A stretch of DNA of 64,000 bases from Pyrus communis (Eukaryota > Streptophyta > Magnoliopsida > Rosales > Rosaceae). The notes under the pieces are model-generated. The model was not told the DNA's origin. It made no database searches and saw only the letters and a program-made list of their open reading frames with translations. Location of the stretch: contig NC_084815.1 of assembly GCF_963583255.1 (NCBI RefSeq), positions 6,867,724 through 6,931,723 on the forward strand, read 5' to 3'. Within the stretch, counting starts at the first letter, position 1. Each line of letters opens with the position of its first letter. Positions 20,911 to 32,195 of this stretch are shown here, piece by piece. The position numbers were made by a program, and so were the translations under genes.

Positions 20911-23691
20911 CACAAAACGGCCATAGGGTGGACTTTGGCCGACATTAAAGGAATAAGCCCTACCACATGCATGCACCGTATACTTCTTGAGGAGGGGACT
21001 AAGCCATCCCGAGAGGCTCAACGCCGTCTCAACCCTCCGATGATGGAAGTGGTGAAGAAGGAAATAATCAAGCTTTTGGATTGCGGAGTGATCTACCCTA
21101 TCTCCGATAGCCGTTGGGTCTCTCCAGTTCAAGTCGTTCCCAAGAAGTCCGGAGTAACTGTTATCAAGAATGATGAGAATGAGCTCGTGCCTACACGCAT
21201 TCAGACTGGATGGCGAGTATGTATCGATTACCGGAAGCTAAATGCCATGACTAGGAAAGATCACTTTCCTTTGCCATTCATCGACCAGATGCTCGAAAGG
21301 TTAGCCGGTCATGCCTTTTACTGTTTTCTTGATGGATACTCTGGATATAACCAAATTGTGATAGCCCCAGATGATCAAGAGAAGACCACATTCACATGTC
21401 CCTTTGGAACATTTGCTTATCGTCGCATGCCATTTGGCTTATGCAACGCACCGGCCACTTTCCAAAGGTGTATGGTAAGTATATTTTCCGATTTTGTTGA
21501 AAAGATCATTGAGGTTTTCATGGATGATTTCAGTGTATTTGGGAGTTCATTTGATAATTGCTTGGATAATCTGACCTTAATTTTGAAACGATGTGTTGAA
21601 ACTAACCTTGTCTTGAATTGGGAGAAATGTCACTTTATGGTGAAACAAGGTATAGTTTTAGGACATATTGTTTCAGAAAAAGGAATTGAAGTAGATAAAT
21701 CAAAAATAGACCTTGTACGTCACTTACCCTCTCCTACTTCGGTTAGAGAGGTACGTTCGTTTCTTGGCCATGCAGGGTTCTATAGGCGTTTTATCAAGGA
21801 CTTCTCCAAGATGTCCAACCCTCTTTGCCGATTGCTTCAAAAAGATGTGCCATTCAAGTTTGATGGAGAGTGTAATTCGGCATTTAACCAACTCAAGGAG
21901 AAGCTAGTCTCGGCCCCCATTATTGTACCTCCAGATTGGAGCCTTCCGTTCGAGCTCATGTGCGATGCATCCGACTATGCATTAGGAGCTGTTCTAGGAC
22001 AAAGAAGAGACAAGCGGCCGCATGTCATATACTATGCCTCTCGGACTCTCAATGATGCCCAATTGAACTACTCCACGACGGAAAAAGAACTTCTAGCTGT
22101 GGTTTTTGCTTTAGATAAATTCCGTTCATATTTAATTGGTACTAAAGTAATCGTTTATTCTGATCATGCAGCTTTGAGGTACTTGCTCACGAAAAAGGAA
22201 GCAAAGCCGAGGCTTATCCGTTGGATTCTTCTTCTTCAAGAATTTGATATTGAAATCCGGGATAAGAAAGGAAGCGAGAATGTAGTGGCTGACCATTTAA
22301 GCCGAATGATCCACGAGGAGCATGAACATGCCGTACCTATCCCTGAAACTTTTCCCGATGAGCAGCTGCTTTCCATTGAGGTAAGTGAACCATGGTATGC
22401 AGATTTAGTGAATTACTTGGTGGCTAAACAAATTCCAAATGAACTAAACAAGCACCAACGTGATAAGCTTAAAAATGATGCACGTTTCTATGTTTGGGAT
22501 GACCCTTATTTGTGGAAGTATTGCTCAGATCAAATTGTACGTAGATGTGTGCATGATTCTGAATTTCACTCAATTCTAAGCTTTTGTCACACATATGCAT
22601 GTGGTGGTCATTTTGGCACACAACGCACTGCCCTCAAGGTTTTAGAGTGTGGTTTTTATTGGCCGACTATATTTAGGGATGCTAGAACCTTTTGTATGTC
22701 TTGTGATCGTTGCCAACGAATGGGTAACATAGGTACCAAGGACCAAATGCCGCAAACCCCTGTCTTTAATGTTGAAATTTTTGATGTTTGGGGCATTGAT
22801 TTCATGGGCCCTTTCCCTCCATCTTATGGTTTCACTTATATCTTGCTAGCCGTTGATTATGTTTCTAAATGGGTGGAAGCAAAAGCCACCCGTACTAACG
22901 ATTCTAAGGTGGTTGCAGATTTCGTGAAAACTAACATTTTTGCTAGGTTTGGAATGCCGAGAGTAATCATAAGTGATGGAGGGTCTCACTTTTGCAATCG
23001 GACCATTGAGGCGTTGCTAAGAAAGTACCATGTCAACCATAAGGTCTCCACACCTTACCATCCTCAAACAAATGGCCAAGCCGAGGTGTCTAACCGAGAA
23101 ATCAAACAAATTTTGGAGAAGACCGTTGGACCAACAAGGAGGGATTGGAGCTTACGTTTAGATGATGCACTGTGGGCATATCGTACGGCATACAAAACAC
23201 CCATTGGGATGTCACCTTTTCGGCTCGTCTATGGTAAGCCATGTCATTTGCCCGTAGAGTTAGAGCACAAGGCACATTGGGCCGTGAAGATTTTCAACAT
23301 GGACATAGATGCAGCGGGAGTTCATAGGAAGCTCCAATTGAATGAACTTGAGGAGATTCGGAATGAAGCCTATGAGAATGCCCGGATGTACAAAACCAAG
23401 ACCAAAGCATTCCATGATAAAATGATTCGAACCAAGACCTTCACAGTTGGGCAGAAAGTGTTACTTTTCAACTCTCGCCTACGGTTGTTTCCTGGTAAGT
23501 TGTGTTCTAAATGGATTGGCCCGTTTGTTGTTACTAATGTTTTCCCTCATGGTGCAGTGCAAATCAAAAGTTCAAGGACGCAGCAAGAATTCAAAGTGAA
23601 TGGGCATCGATTGAAGCCCTATTACGAGATGTTTGAGGAGCATGTCGTGGAGGAGGTACCCCTCCATGCCGTGGAACCTAGTCAAGCTTAA
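20911..23691 (+). CDS. gypsy Pol: reverse transcriptase, RNase H, integrase
   Basis: Continues in the frame of gag-protease directly after the TAG at 20908 and ends with TAA at 23689-23691. RT has [20 protein letters not shown] and the active site FMDD (near 21520, the usual gypsy Y/FxDD). RNase H has [19 protein letters not shown] and [14 protein letters not shown]. Integrase has an HHCC finger ([12 protein letters not shown] ... CMSCDRCQR) and a DDE core ([39 protein letters not shown]). No good ATG opens the frame: the region upstream of RT ([20 protein letters not shown]) is conserved Athila sequence and continuous with gag. Pol would therefore be made only by readthrough of the TAG or from sister copies lacking it. 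Confidence 0.93.
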   Translation, partial: HKTAIGWTLADIKGISPTTCMHRILLEEGTKPSREAQRRLNPPMMEVVKKEIIKLLDCGVIYPISDSRWVSPVQVVPKKSGVTVIKNDENELVPTRIQTGWRVCIDYRKLNAMTRKDHFPLPFIDQMLERLAGHAFYCFLDGYSGYNQIVIAPDDQEKTTFTCPFGTFAYRRMPFGLCNAPATFQRCMVSIFSDFVEKIIEVFMDDFSVFGSSFDNCLDNLTLILKRCVETNLVLNWEKCHFMVKQGIVLGHIVSEKGIEVDKSKIDLVRHLPSPTSVREVRSFLGHAGFYRRFIKDFSKMSNPLCRLLQKDVPFKFDGECNSAFNQLKEKLVSAPIIVPPDWSLPFELMCDASDYALGAVLGQRRDKRPHVIYYASRTLNDAQLNYSTTEKELLAVVFALDKFRSYLIGTKVIVYSDHAALRYLLTKKEAKPRLIRWILLLQEFDIEIRDKKGSENVVADHLSRMIHEEHEHAVPIPETFPDEQLLSIEVSEPWYADLVNYLVAKQIPNELNKHQRDKLKNDARFYVWDDPYLWKYCSDQIVRRCVHDSEFHSILSFCHTYACGGHFGTQRTALKVLECGFYWPTIFRDARTFCMSCDRCQRMGNIGTKDQMPQTPVFNVEIFDVWGIDFMGPFPPSYGFTYILLAVDYVSKWVEAKATRTNDSKVVADFVKTNIFARFGMPRVIISDGGSHFCNRTIEALLRKYHVNHKVSTPYHPQTNGQAEVSNREIKQILEKTVGPTRRDWSLRLDDALWAYRTAYKTPIGMSPFRLVYGKPCHLPVELEHKAHWAVKIFNMDIDAAGVHRKLQLNELEEIRNEAYENARMYKTKTKAFHDKMIRTKTFTVGQKVLLFNSRLRLFPGKLCSKWIGPFVVTNVFPHGAVQIKSSRTQQEFKVNGHRLKPYYEMFEEHVVEEVPLHAVEPSQA

Positions 23692-24265
23692 ACGGAGGTA
23701 CCGTCCGGCTGCAAGACGTAAAAGAAAGCGCTACTTGGGAGGCAACCCATGCATCCGAATAGAGAAGAACTTGGAAAACCCCTTTAAGAGACTTATTTTT
23801 ATTCCTTTCTTTTTCTTTACTGCCTTACTTTGCTTTCTTTCTCGTATTTGTTTATTTGCTTGCTCTGTTGTGACTTTCTGCTTAAAACATTGAGGACAAG
23901 GTTTGATTTAAGTGTGGGGGGGTAAACAATTTGTATTTGCATGAATTTCGTGGGATTTATTCACCTATCACTTAGAATGTTGTTTCTTGCTGTTTTAAGC
24001 GTTTTTAGAGTGTTTTATAGTGTCTTGGTATAAAACTTCGAAAATTTGATAAAAAAAAAAAAAAAAAAAGATCTTTTGAAAAACCCAAAAATATGTGTTT
24101 TTAGAGTCATTTGAGTCATTTTGGTGTTTGTTTGTGTCTTAGCGCTACTTAGGTTGTTTAGTTGTTATTGTTTGTTTGTTTATTAATTATGTGAGTCTAT
24201 GATTGTAACATTGAGAAAATGTTTGATTTATTGATAGGCACTGCTAAACAAAGAAAGATGGTGTT

Positions 24266-24958
24266 TCACAAAGGGTGTTTGCTTGAGGCCCCACTACGTG
24301 GCTTTACTCTTGAAGCGGAAGGCGTAGGAGCAGAAGGCATCAGAGCGGAAGGCGTAGGAACAGAAGGCGTTGGAACAGAAGGCATAGGAGCAGAAGGCAT
24401 CGAAGATAGAGCATTCCAGGCCTCAATACTTGGCCAAGCGCTGGATGAGCCAGGAAAAAGTTGCCTCTGGAGGAAAGACGAGAACCTTTGACGGTCACTG
24501 TGAATCCGACCTTCAGACTCTTGCAGCTCATCAAGCTTCCTCTTCATGCCCGTCGAATAGTTGTTTGCAAGCACGTGCAAACTTCTATTCTCATACTTCA
24601 GCTGCTGGATCTCCTGCTTGAGACTTTCCACTTCTGCCATCAATGATTCCACCTGACGGGAGCGGGCAAGCAGGCGTTGGCCCATGTTGGACACAGAACT
24701 CGCACACTGAACACTAAGTGCGAGGGACTCTTGAACGGCCAGCTCATCGGACCGTCCTGACAGCAGCCTACTATCTTTCGGAGTGAGGAGGTTCCTAGCT
24801 ACTATTGTAGCTGTTGTGGCGTCCTGCATCACGGAGTCTTCACCTGTGAGAGGACCGTTAGAAGAAAAGAAAGAAGGGCGCCATACGTTACCTTGACGCG
24901 GCGCGCCCGTATCACTGCTAAGGCTCAATTCCAAGCTAAGGTTCGATGAGTTTGCCAT
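24266..24958 (-). CDS. antisense coiled-coil ORF in the gypsy 3' region (230 aa, unknown function)
   Basis: An intact minus-strand ORF, opposite to gag-pol. The N-terminus is Ser/Leu-rich (MANSSNLSLELSLSSDTGAP). The middle (about residues 80-160) is a heptad-like coiled coil (VESLMAEVESLKQEIQQLKY). The C-terminus is a tandem of S-x-P-S-x-P units encoded by an 18-bp minisatellite (24311-24400). Additional antisense ORFs are known in some plant Ty3-gypsy lineages, and this could be one of them, or a captured host-gene fragment. No catalytic motif is seen and no family was recognised. It lies in a more GC-rich module bracketed by duplicated gypsy sequence. Preservation of the frame in a young element suggests it was recently functional or recently acquired. 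Confidence 0.6.
   Translation of the reverse strand: MANSSNLSLELSLSSDTGAPRQGNVWRPSFFSSNGPLTGEDSVMQDATTATIVARNLLTPKDSRLLSGRSDELAVQESLALSVQCASSVSNMGQRLLARSRQVESLMAEVESLKQEIQQLKYENRSLHVLANNYSTGMKRKLDELQESEGRIHSDRQRFSSFLQRQLFPGSSSAWPSIEAWNALSSMPSAPMPSVPTPSVPTPSALMPSAPTPSASRVKPRSGASSKHPL
24311..24400. repeat. 18-bp minisatellite (GGAGCAGAAGGC type)
   Basis: About five units of the GCAGAAGGCGTAGGAACA kind. On the minus strand it encodes the Ser-Pro repeats of the antisense ORF. The plus-strand ORF of Gly-Ala-Glu repeats over it is its shadow. Confidence 0.8.
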
Positions 24959-25129
24959 TTTTCAAAAGTGTTCAGAAAGAAGGGGTGGTTGGAGTTAATT
25001 CTCAAAGGGCCGGAGTCGATTTTTCAAGAATGGGATTTCTTCAGAGTGTATTTGTTGGGGTGATCGATAGCTCCATAAAAAGCCATGGCGACGCGTCCAC
25101 CGATTCAGAGATCCGGATTTTCCTCCGCA

Positions 25130-25500
25130 AATTTCGACGACGCTTTCGCGGTTTTTCAGAAAACGCGTTCAGCTTTGTCAAAAGATATCTGACAAAGCTG
25201 ATAACACGTGGAGGCCATCATCTCAATTACACGTCTTTAGCCGACAAGCGCAAAGTTCGGCGACACTTTCTCAGCTTTTCAGAAGACGCGTGCAGCTTTG
25301 TCAAAAGGAGCCGCATCTGCACTACCACGTGTCGTTCAGCACTCGAAGGGGCGCCTGCTCAGAAATCGAAGAGGCGTGTTCAGAGATCGAAGAGGCGCCA
25401 TTATTTCAAAAAGCCGGATTTGCGGGATCAAAACGTTTGTCGACGAAGGTAAAAAGTACCACCACTTGATATTATCTCTATATATGTCGACCTTCGTCTT
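25130..25500. promoter_or_regulatory. GC-rich direct repeats and TATA-like site upstream of the antisense ORF
   Basis: Two copies about 120 bp apart of a block ending CGCGT(T/G)CAGCTTTGTCAAAAG (about 25139-25186 and 25259-25306), then GATCGAAGAGGCG repeats near 25360-25400, then CTCTATATATGTC at about 25475-25487. The layout looks like a promoter or foreign LTR fragment. The TATA-like site reads acceptably on either strand, so the direction is uncertain. Confidence 0.35.
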
Positions 25501-27142
25501 TTATGGCAGGGTAAACCTGAAGAAAAATGCCCAACTCTCTCTCACCTCTGAGGGCGCACTCCCAGCAAAGCCTTTTGAATTACTCAAAATTTTCTTCTTC
25601 CCCAAAGATGATACCAGATACCTGGAGTACATATGACCCAGGAGGAAATACATGCGCTGATTCCTTCACCGCTTCTTCAAAAGCAAAGGTATCTCATATC
25701 ATCAAGGTCAAAAGCAAAAGTATCTCATATCATGCTCTCTCCCTGTCTTTTTCTTTGTCCTTGTTCTTACTCGCATGGCAAAGTGAAAGAAGCAATCAGC
25801 CGGCACTTGGAGTTAGTCTTCCGATCTGGAGCCAACTGCCTGGAACCTATTCCTGATTGCTTACCTAGCATTGCTCTCGAGTAGTCATCTTCAACGGTTG
25901 ATACACTTCCAGAGAAGGGACCACTCCTGCACAGATTGAACAAAGAAACAGACAAAAGGGATAAGCTCAGACCTTCGGGGAAGACCAAAAGAATCCTCCA
26001 GCCCAGTAGCACAAAGGAAAATCAATGATGGGCGGAAACCAGTTCGAGAGTAAGCCTGTGGATCATCAAGATCAAGCCTCATTGCAATCAACAAAGAGAA
26101 GATGGAATTTACACTCCATAACCAGATTTGCGTCCCTAAACTCTTCTCTTTGTTAATTACATTTTGCCATGTTTAGTATGTTTAAGTGCTTTTTGTGTAT
26201 TTACTTATGCTTTGTGTGAATCTATGCTTAAAACATTGAGGACAATGTTTGATTTAAGTGTGGGGGGGGGTAACTAAGTATATTTGATGCAAATTCGTTG
26301 GATTTTATCACCTATCACTTCACATGTTGTTTCTCACTGTTTTAAAACTATTTTAGTGTGTGTTGTTTTATAACTCCGAAAAGCACATAAAAATTTGAAA
26401 AATTGTTTTGAAAAGCCTAAAAAGAGTGTTTTGAGTCGTTTTTGTGAGTTTGTGTCTTAGGATACCTTCCAACACAATGTTAAGGATTTGGTTTATAATT
26501 GCATGACGGTTAGAAAGAGTTATAAACATAGAGAAAAGTTTGATTTACTCTTGGTTTATGCTTAGTTATGGTTATAATATATGACTTCACATGCAATCAT
26601 AAAAGAAAAATTCGTTTTTGTAACATGCTTGAAGGAAGGAACTCAAACAAACGCTACAACCCTGTGAGACTCGAGCCATTACCTTCTTTGGAGAGTTATT
26701 TTCTGTGATTCTTTGTTTTCTAAAGTTGTTGCATGATCTCATTATTCCTTGCTTGGTTACTACTTAGAATGCAATTGTATCATGATAGAACTAAATGCTA
26801 GAACTTATATCCGTTTCATTCAAAGCATGACATTGAATTGCATAACATATATCAAGATGAAGTTGTGTAGTTGCCACCATAACCAAATAGCCTTACTTCC
26901 CATATTTCGTATTTATTGTAAGTTTTAACCCCGTTGAGCCTCGTTTAGCCTTTATTCTTTGTTAACCCACATCACCCCTTACCTAGCCTAGAGTAGGACT
27001 TTCCTATACCCTTGTTCTTAAAGGATAGTGAGCATGACTTAATTGAATTCCTTTTTATTAATATGTTGCAGAAAATAAGTGTGGGGGAAGGGATTTTTGT
27101 GTGTATGTATGTGCCTAAGTCTTAAAGGAGGCACGGGAAAAA

Positions 27143-27143
27143 G

Positions 27144-27203
<60 letters not shown>
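27143..27203. repeat. poly(A)/(AAAAG)n tract
   Basis: A run of about 38 A residues followed by AAAGAAAAG units inside the gypsy 3' region, just after a GTGGGGG tract. Confidence 0.9.
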
Positions 27204-27985
27204 GAGTGAAAATAAGTGAGAATGGACTCACAAGTGTGATTGTTGATGAAAGGGCCCAAAAAGTTTGAATATGGCCCTAAGTGTTGTGACTTCCCCTTGG
27301 GTGTTCAAAGTTAACTTCTGCGTTCTAAAGGGAATTCTAAGTGCCTAATTCAATACTTTGCTCACTATTGCTTTAAGAACGTTTGTGTACTCTACCTTTC
27401 TTTGTTAAACCATTACCCTTAGCCCCGTTACCTCCCTCAACTTCTATCTTGAGTGTTATGTGTTTCAATTTGCGGAGTTTGAAATTGATATGAGCTTATG
27501 GAATCACTGGTTCTCATTCTAAGTAGTAGCATTCCATTCATGAGATCATACCTAAACATGCTTATTAACTCCAGAAATTGCTCTCTTTATGATACATATA
27601 TGTGAGTGTTCGTTTTCATGTTTACATCAATCTTCTCACATATGACTAGATTAGGGTGTGTAGTTAGAAATTCTGAGTGAAAATCGAGTGCATATCTTGT
27701 AAGGAATTGAGCAAATTCTCTAAGGCATGTTACTACATTCAAAACATGGTTTTAAATGCTTAATTGTGAACTAGTATATGGTGACTATGATTAAGAATGT
27801 ACTTAAGTGTGAAGATGACTAAAAATCTGTGAGAATGATGATTTTTAACATGTCATGTGCATTGGAAATCCCTAAGACGGTTGTTGGAAGGTTTAGGTTG
27901 TGTTTTACGTGTTTAGTGTCGTTTTGTTTATTTGTTTTTATTCTGTTTTGCTCGAGGACTAGCAAAAGCTAAGTGTGGGGGTATT

Positions 27986-30223
27986 TGATAGGAGCATATT
28001 CATGCGACTTAAATGGCTTGTTCTCGTACATTTACGTTATGTTTCTTTAGTTATTTTAGTTCTTTATGCTTCTTTTGTGTGTTTTCAGGTTCTAAGGGCT
28101 TAGGGAGCAAGAAAGTGCATTTTGAGGCCATTTGGAGCATTTTTGGGCATGGATTGGATAGCTTATCCATGGAGCCAAAGTTTGGACGAATTTGAAGGCC
28201 TTATTTTCACTTTGGACATAAAACAAAGGGCCTAGCCCATTCTCTCTTATTCTATCCCTTATAGTCATGCAAAGAACCATCCATTCCATCAAAAACAATC
28301 CATCAATTCACATGCAAAACCACCATTAACATACATGCACCCAAACAAAGCCAACCTAGCTAACCCTACATGCATTATTTATTAGCATCTTTACAAGACA
28401 TTATCATTGCATAACATTCCACTTCCACCTCTTTCCAACCTAATTCACATGCATATCAACCCTACATACATTAATTAGTCATTCTTTTCATATTACACTC
28501 AAATGCATTCACATGCATTTCAAGAAGCAAAACAACAATGCCGTGAGCTTCCCTTGCATTTTCAGCTTTCCTCCTTGCATTCACATGCATAACCAACCTA
28601 GTGTCACTCCCATTCATTCCCTTTAATTATTTAGCCATTATCATACATTTATTCTCCCATAAACAACCCAACAATGCCGTGAGTTCCCACTCCCATTTCC
28701 AACTTTCCATAACTTTTCCTAGTTGTTTTATTACATACATTCCCCCTTCATTATTCCAAACACATGCACCCATAATCATTCATCCCCTCCTAGCTGCAAT
28801 ATTCCCTCTTTTGTTCCCCCATTTCACCTATAAATAAGCATCCAACACTCCTCAAAATTCATTCACTCTTCCATACACATTTTCAGTTACAAACACTTCC
28901 ATTTTCTGTGCAGTTTTTCTCCTTCATTGCAGCCACTATCCAACCACTTCCCATCCCTCCAAAACACTTCACATAATCCCCAAAGCTCACCTTAGACCTT
29001 GTGCTACAACAACGAGGAAGAAAAGAGTGCTTAAACGTTCATACAATTCAAGTTTGAGTTGTTGGAATGTTTAGGTGTTTCTTTGATTTCAAAGTTTAAA
29101 TTTAATTCTCTTTGTTTTGTACGTATGAGAAGGGAAGAGAAGAGTGCCTAAACGTTCATACAATTCACGTTTGAGTTGTTGGAATGTTTAGGTGTTTCTT
29201 TGATTTCAAAGTTATGAGGAACTAAACCCCCTTTAGCTAGGGGGTGATTCGAAACTATGTTTATATTTGCATTTTGAATTGATTACGTTTGGTTGGAATT
29301 TCATAAGTTGTGGATTCAATTCGTTTAACTGTTTGATTGATAACTTATTTATGTATGTTCATTGAGATTGCAAGCTTAATTTTCATGCATAAATATGACG
29401 CTAGAATATAAGTGAATTTCACCTAATCGTTATGAACTTATATTCACAAGTAGTAGAGGTTGCTTATAAACAATCGCGTTAAACGAATTCTTGGCATAAG
29501 TTTCATGCGTATTCCATAGTAACGAATGCCTCGTCGATGTTTATGATTTCCGTTGAACTTAATGATCTTGGTTAAATGTCTCTATCATGCGTATTCCATA
29601 GTTAGGGACTTTGATTAAGAATAATTTGGTTGTAATGCGTATTCCATTCAATCCAACGAATTTAGGGAAATCTGAAAGTTAATCTAAGCGGATCTAATTA
29701 ACTTGGAGCATTGAGTTTCACAACTTATCGAAAGACCAACTGAGAATCAATTTTGTTTGCAAGTGTAACATGCGTGGAGAAGAACCCCTTGGCTATTCCA
29801 TCATCCATATTTTTATCACATTCATATTTACATTTTGCCTTTAATTATATTCTGTCTTTTTAATTTAATATCGTCCAACCACAATTCCCCCCCTATTTTG
29901 TTAAGTCTTAATCATTCGTATTTGTTTTATTTTTGTATCTTTAAGCTTTTGGAGTCATAAACAATTGCAAATTCGTCTAAATCAAGTTCTAGCTTCTATT
30001 TGAGTCAATTTGATTGTTTTAGACAATTTGAGTTTTTCAAAGCCATTCTGAGTCATAGTAGTCTTGTTAAGAGTATTTTAATTTAGTTTTTATGTTTTTA
30101 AGTCAATTTAGAAGGTTTTAGCAAGCCCTCCTAATCCCCGGTCTAGAACGATCCCTCACTTATCCATTCTACTACAATTGTCAAACGAGGGTTTAATTTG
30201 AGTGTCAAGTAATTCTCGCATCA
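27986..30223 (+). repeat. gypsy 3' LTR (2238 bp)
   Basis: Nearly identical to 15807-18045. Differences I could see are C16086 versus T28265, T versus G in GTTAAGA(T/G)TATT, and one C fewer in the CCCCCC run near 29887. It is followed by the target duplication CTTCA (30224-30228) and the rest of the copia integrase. Confidence 0.95.
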
Positions 30224-30751
30224 CTTCACAGAATGCATTGAACTCATGTGAGGTGTACTTACCTCCCCTATCACTTCTTAGTTTTTTTATTTGGGATTCA
30301 CTTTGTAATTCCACCATTGCCTTGAACTTCTTGAATATTATGAATACCTCTAAGTTGAACCTTATGAAATACACCCAACACATCCGTGAGTAGTCATTAA
30401 TGAAGATTAGGAAATACCTGTTCCCACTTATTGTTGTTGTTTACATTGGTCCACACACATCTATGTGAATCAATTCGAGTGGTTTTGTTGCCCTCCAAGC
30501 CTTGCCAGCTTCAAATGGATCACTGTGATACTTGCCAAACACACATCCTTCACAGGTTTCATTGCATTGATCCATCTTTGGTATACCTTGTACCATTTCA
30601 TGCTTTTGCAAATTTTGTAAGCTTGTCATGTTTAAATGACCAAGCCTGTTGTGCTATAGCTTCATAGAACCTGTCACACTTGCTTTCCTTGCCACTTTGT
30701 CTAAGTACTTCAACATAAGTGGAAAGCTTCTGTTTTTCACTTCCACTTTGG
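30224..30751 (-). pseudogene. copia integrase N-terminal half
   Basis: Minus strand: an HHCC-type finger region (HNRLGHLNMTSLQNL ... CEGCVFGKYHSD) and the start of the DDE core (LELIHIDVCGPM; KLRSDRGGKYTSHEFNAFCE). The frame is broken by a stop after CGPM (near 30441) and by frameshifts between about 30640 and 30750. The frame resumes at 15801 with DVGLEKQLTVAYSPQQ once the gypsy element is discounted. Confidence 0.88.
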
Positions 30752-32074
30752 TCACCAATTTGATAAGGATCTGTCATCATAGATCTTAAGCACAGTTCCC
30801 CCAAAAAGTAGGAAATATCCATGCCCCATCATTTGACCCACATTAAGTAGGTTTTCATCCAATCCTAGCACTAGCATCACCTCCCTTATGCATCTTCTTC
30901 CTTTCTTGGTGTTGATAACCAGAGTTTCTCTTCCAGTGGCTTTGACAATGTTTCCATCTCCCATTTTCAATTTTCCAATGAAATTTGTGTCAATGTCAAT
31001 GAGTAATGACTCATGTGCAGTCATGTGGTTGCTGCATCCACTGTCAATGTACCACACTTCATTGTTTTTCTCCACTTTTGCACTAAAGGCACATAACACA
31101 TTTGCTTCTTCCTCCACTTGATTTGCGTGGTTTACTTGCTGCACATTCTTTGATCTGCAGTTCTTCATAATGTGCCCAAACTTGTTGCATTTGTGGCACC
31201 TAGGCTTGTCTTTGAACCAACACTTTCCAAGATGAAATTTATCACAGTGTTTGCATTGTTGTTTGGTTCTTGGACCTGCATTAATGTTGTTACCTTGGTT
31301 AGGTCTAGAGTTATGATACCCTTTTCCTTCCCATTTCTTGTTCTTGCCCTTCTACTGTGGTTTCTGATTGCTTGCACTGGCTTGGCTACTAGATCCAATA
31401 TTGAGTGATTGAAAGGCTTTCTCAGGTGCAAAATCAGCATGCCGCTTAAGTCTTTGGTCAAAAGCTCTTAAAGATGCCATCACATCTTGCACACTGAGAG
31501 TTTCAGTGTCTTTGGTTTCTTCAATAACACTCACTATTGAATCATAGGGTTTAGTCAAACTAATCAACAGTTTCTGGACAATTCTTTCATTAGGCAGTTC
31601 CTCACCATATGTTTTCATCTTTTTTATAACATCAAACAACCTAGTGAAGTAGTCTTTTAACAACTCATTTTCCTTCATTCTTATATACTCGAAATCTCTT
31701 CTAAGGGACTGAAGTTTTACCTTTCTGACTTTAGTGTCTCCTTTATACTCTTATTGTAAAACTTCCCAAGCTCCCTTAGCAGTCTCTTCATTTGTTATCC
31801 TCAGGAAAATGGTGTCTGAGACAGCACCTTGAATGATTCCAAGTGCTCTAGCATCCTCCATCCGATTCTGCTTCAGTGTTTTGAATTGTGTTTTTGTGAG
31901 ATCTTCCTCTAGAGCATCGATCTCCATCTCAGGTAGTTCATAACCGTGTTGAACCATATCCCATAGATTATCATAGGATTTGAAAATGGTTGTCATTCTT
32001 ATTCTCCAAAAATCATAATTATCCCCATCAAAGACTAGAGCTTTTAGCTCACTGCTACTGCTGGATCCCTTCAT
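30752..32074 (-). pseudogene. copia Gag and protease
   Basis: Starts MKGSSSSSELKALVFDGDNY at 32074. Contains the Gag region of the UBN2/Retrotran type (DYFTRLFDVIKKMKTYGEEL), a CCHC knuckle (CHKCNKFGHIMKNC, near 31160-31200) and the copia protease motif WYIDSGCSNHMT (near 31040), followed by GDGNIVKATGRET. All in one frame but with stops at about 31751 and 31352, so inactive. Confidence 0.9.
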
Positions 32075-32182
32075 TTTTAGAATTGTTTATTGGTTGTTGT
32101 TATTGAGGACACTTCGTTGGTGCTCCCAAGAGTCTTAACTTGCACATATTACGACCAGAAGGTTTTTTTAGATCAGAAACTG

Positions 32183-32195
32183 AGCTCTGAGGCCA
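32183..32195 (-). promoter_or_regulatory. copia primer-binding site (degenerate initiator-tRNA-Met type)
   Basis: On the minus strand TGGCCTCAGAGCT follows the 5' LTR at once. It resembles the usual plant copia TGGTATCAGAGC with two changes. Confidence 0.7.

Larger units (their letters stand above)
23692..27985 (+). other. long 3' non-coding region of the gypsy element with repeated GTGGGGG tracts
   Basis: Four copies of AAGTGTGGGGG lie at about 23910, 26256, 27077 and 27971. The last abuts the 3' LTR and is the likely polypurine tract. The sequence around the first two is duplicated (about 23870-24235 and 26220-26470: AAAACATTGAGGACAA, CACCTATCACTT, TGTTTT blocks). Between the duplicated segments sits the antisense ORF module. 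No env-like sense ORF was recognised, although Athila elements often have one here. 26470-27985 is AT-rich without genes. Confidence 0.75.
15807..30223 (+). mobile_element. Athila-like Ty3-gypsy LTR retrotransposon, 14.4 kb, very young, nested in copia
   Basis: LTRs of 2239 and 2238 bp (TGATAGGAGC...CTCGCATCA) are bounded by the 5-bp target duplication CTTCA (15802-15806 and 30224-30228). The primer-binding site TGGCGCCGTTGCCGGGGA right after the 5' LTR matches the tRNA-Asp type used by Athila-lineage elements. Order is gag-protease, RT, RNase H, integrase, long 3' region with repeated AAGTGTGGGGG tracts and an antisense ORF, then LTR. By eye the LTRs differ by only about two substitutions and a 1-bp indel, so insertion was recent. 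One in-frame TAG divides the coding region. Confidence 0.95.

Noticed and set aside
24219..24491. Plus-strand Gly-Ala-Glu repeat ORF
   Set aside because: It is the complement of the minisatellite that encodes the SxPSxP tail of the antisense ORF. The antisense frame is longer and has a non-repetitive coiled coil.
24946..25452. 168-codon Arg/Lys/Phe-rich plus-strand ORF in the gypsy 3' region
   Set aside because: Composition follows the GC-rich direct repeats and no env-like transmembrane segment or family motif is present.
31165..31461. 98-codon minus-strand ORF overlapping copia gag
   Set aside because: It is in another frame from the Gag-protease reading, which has the CCHC knuckle and the DSG motif.
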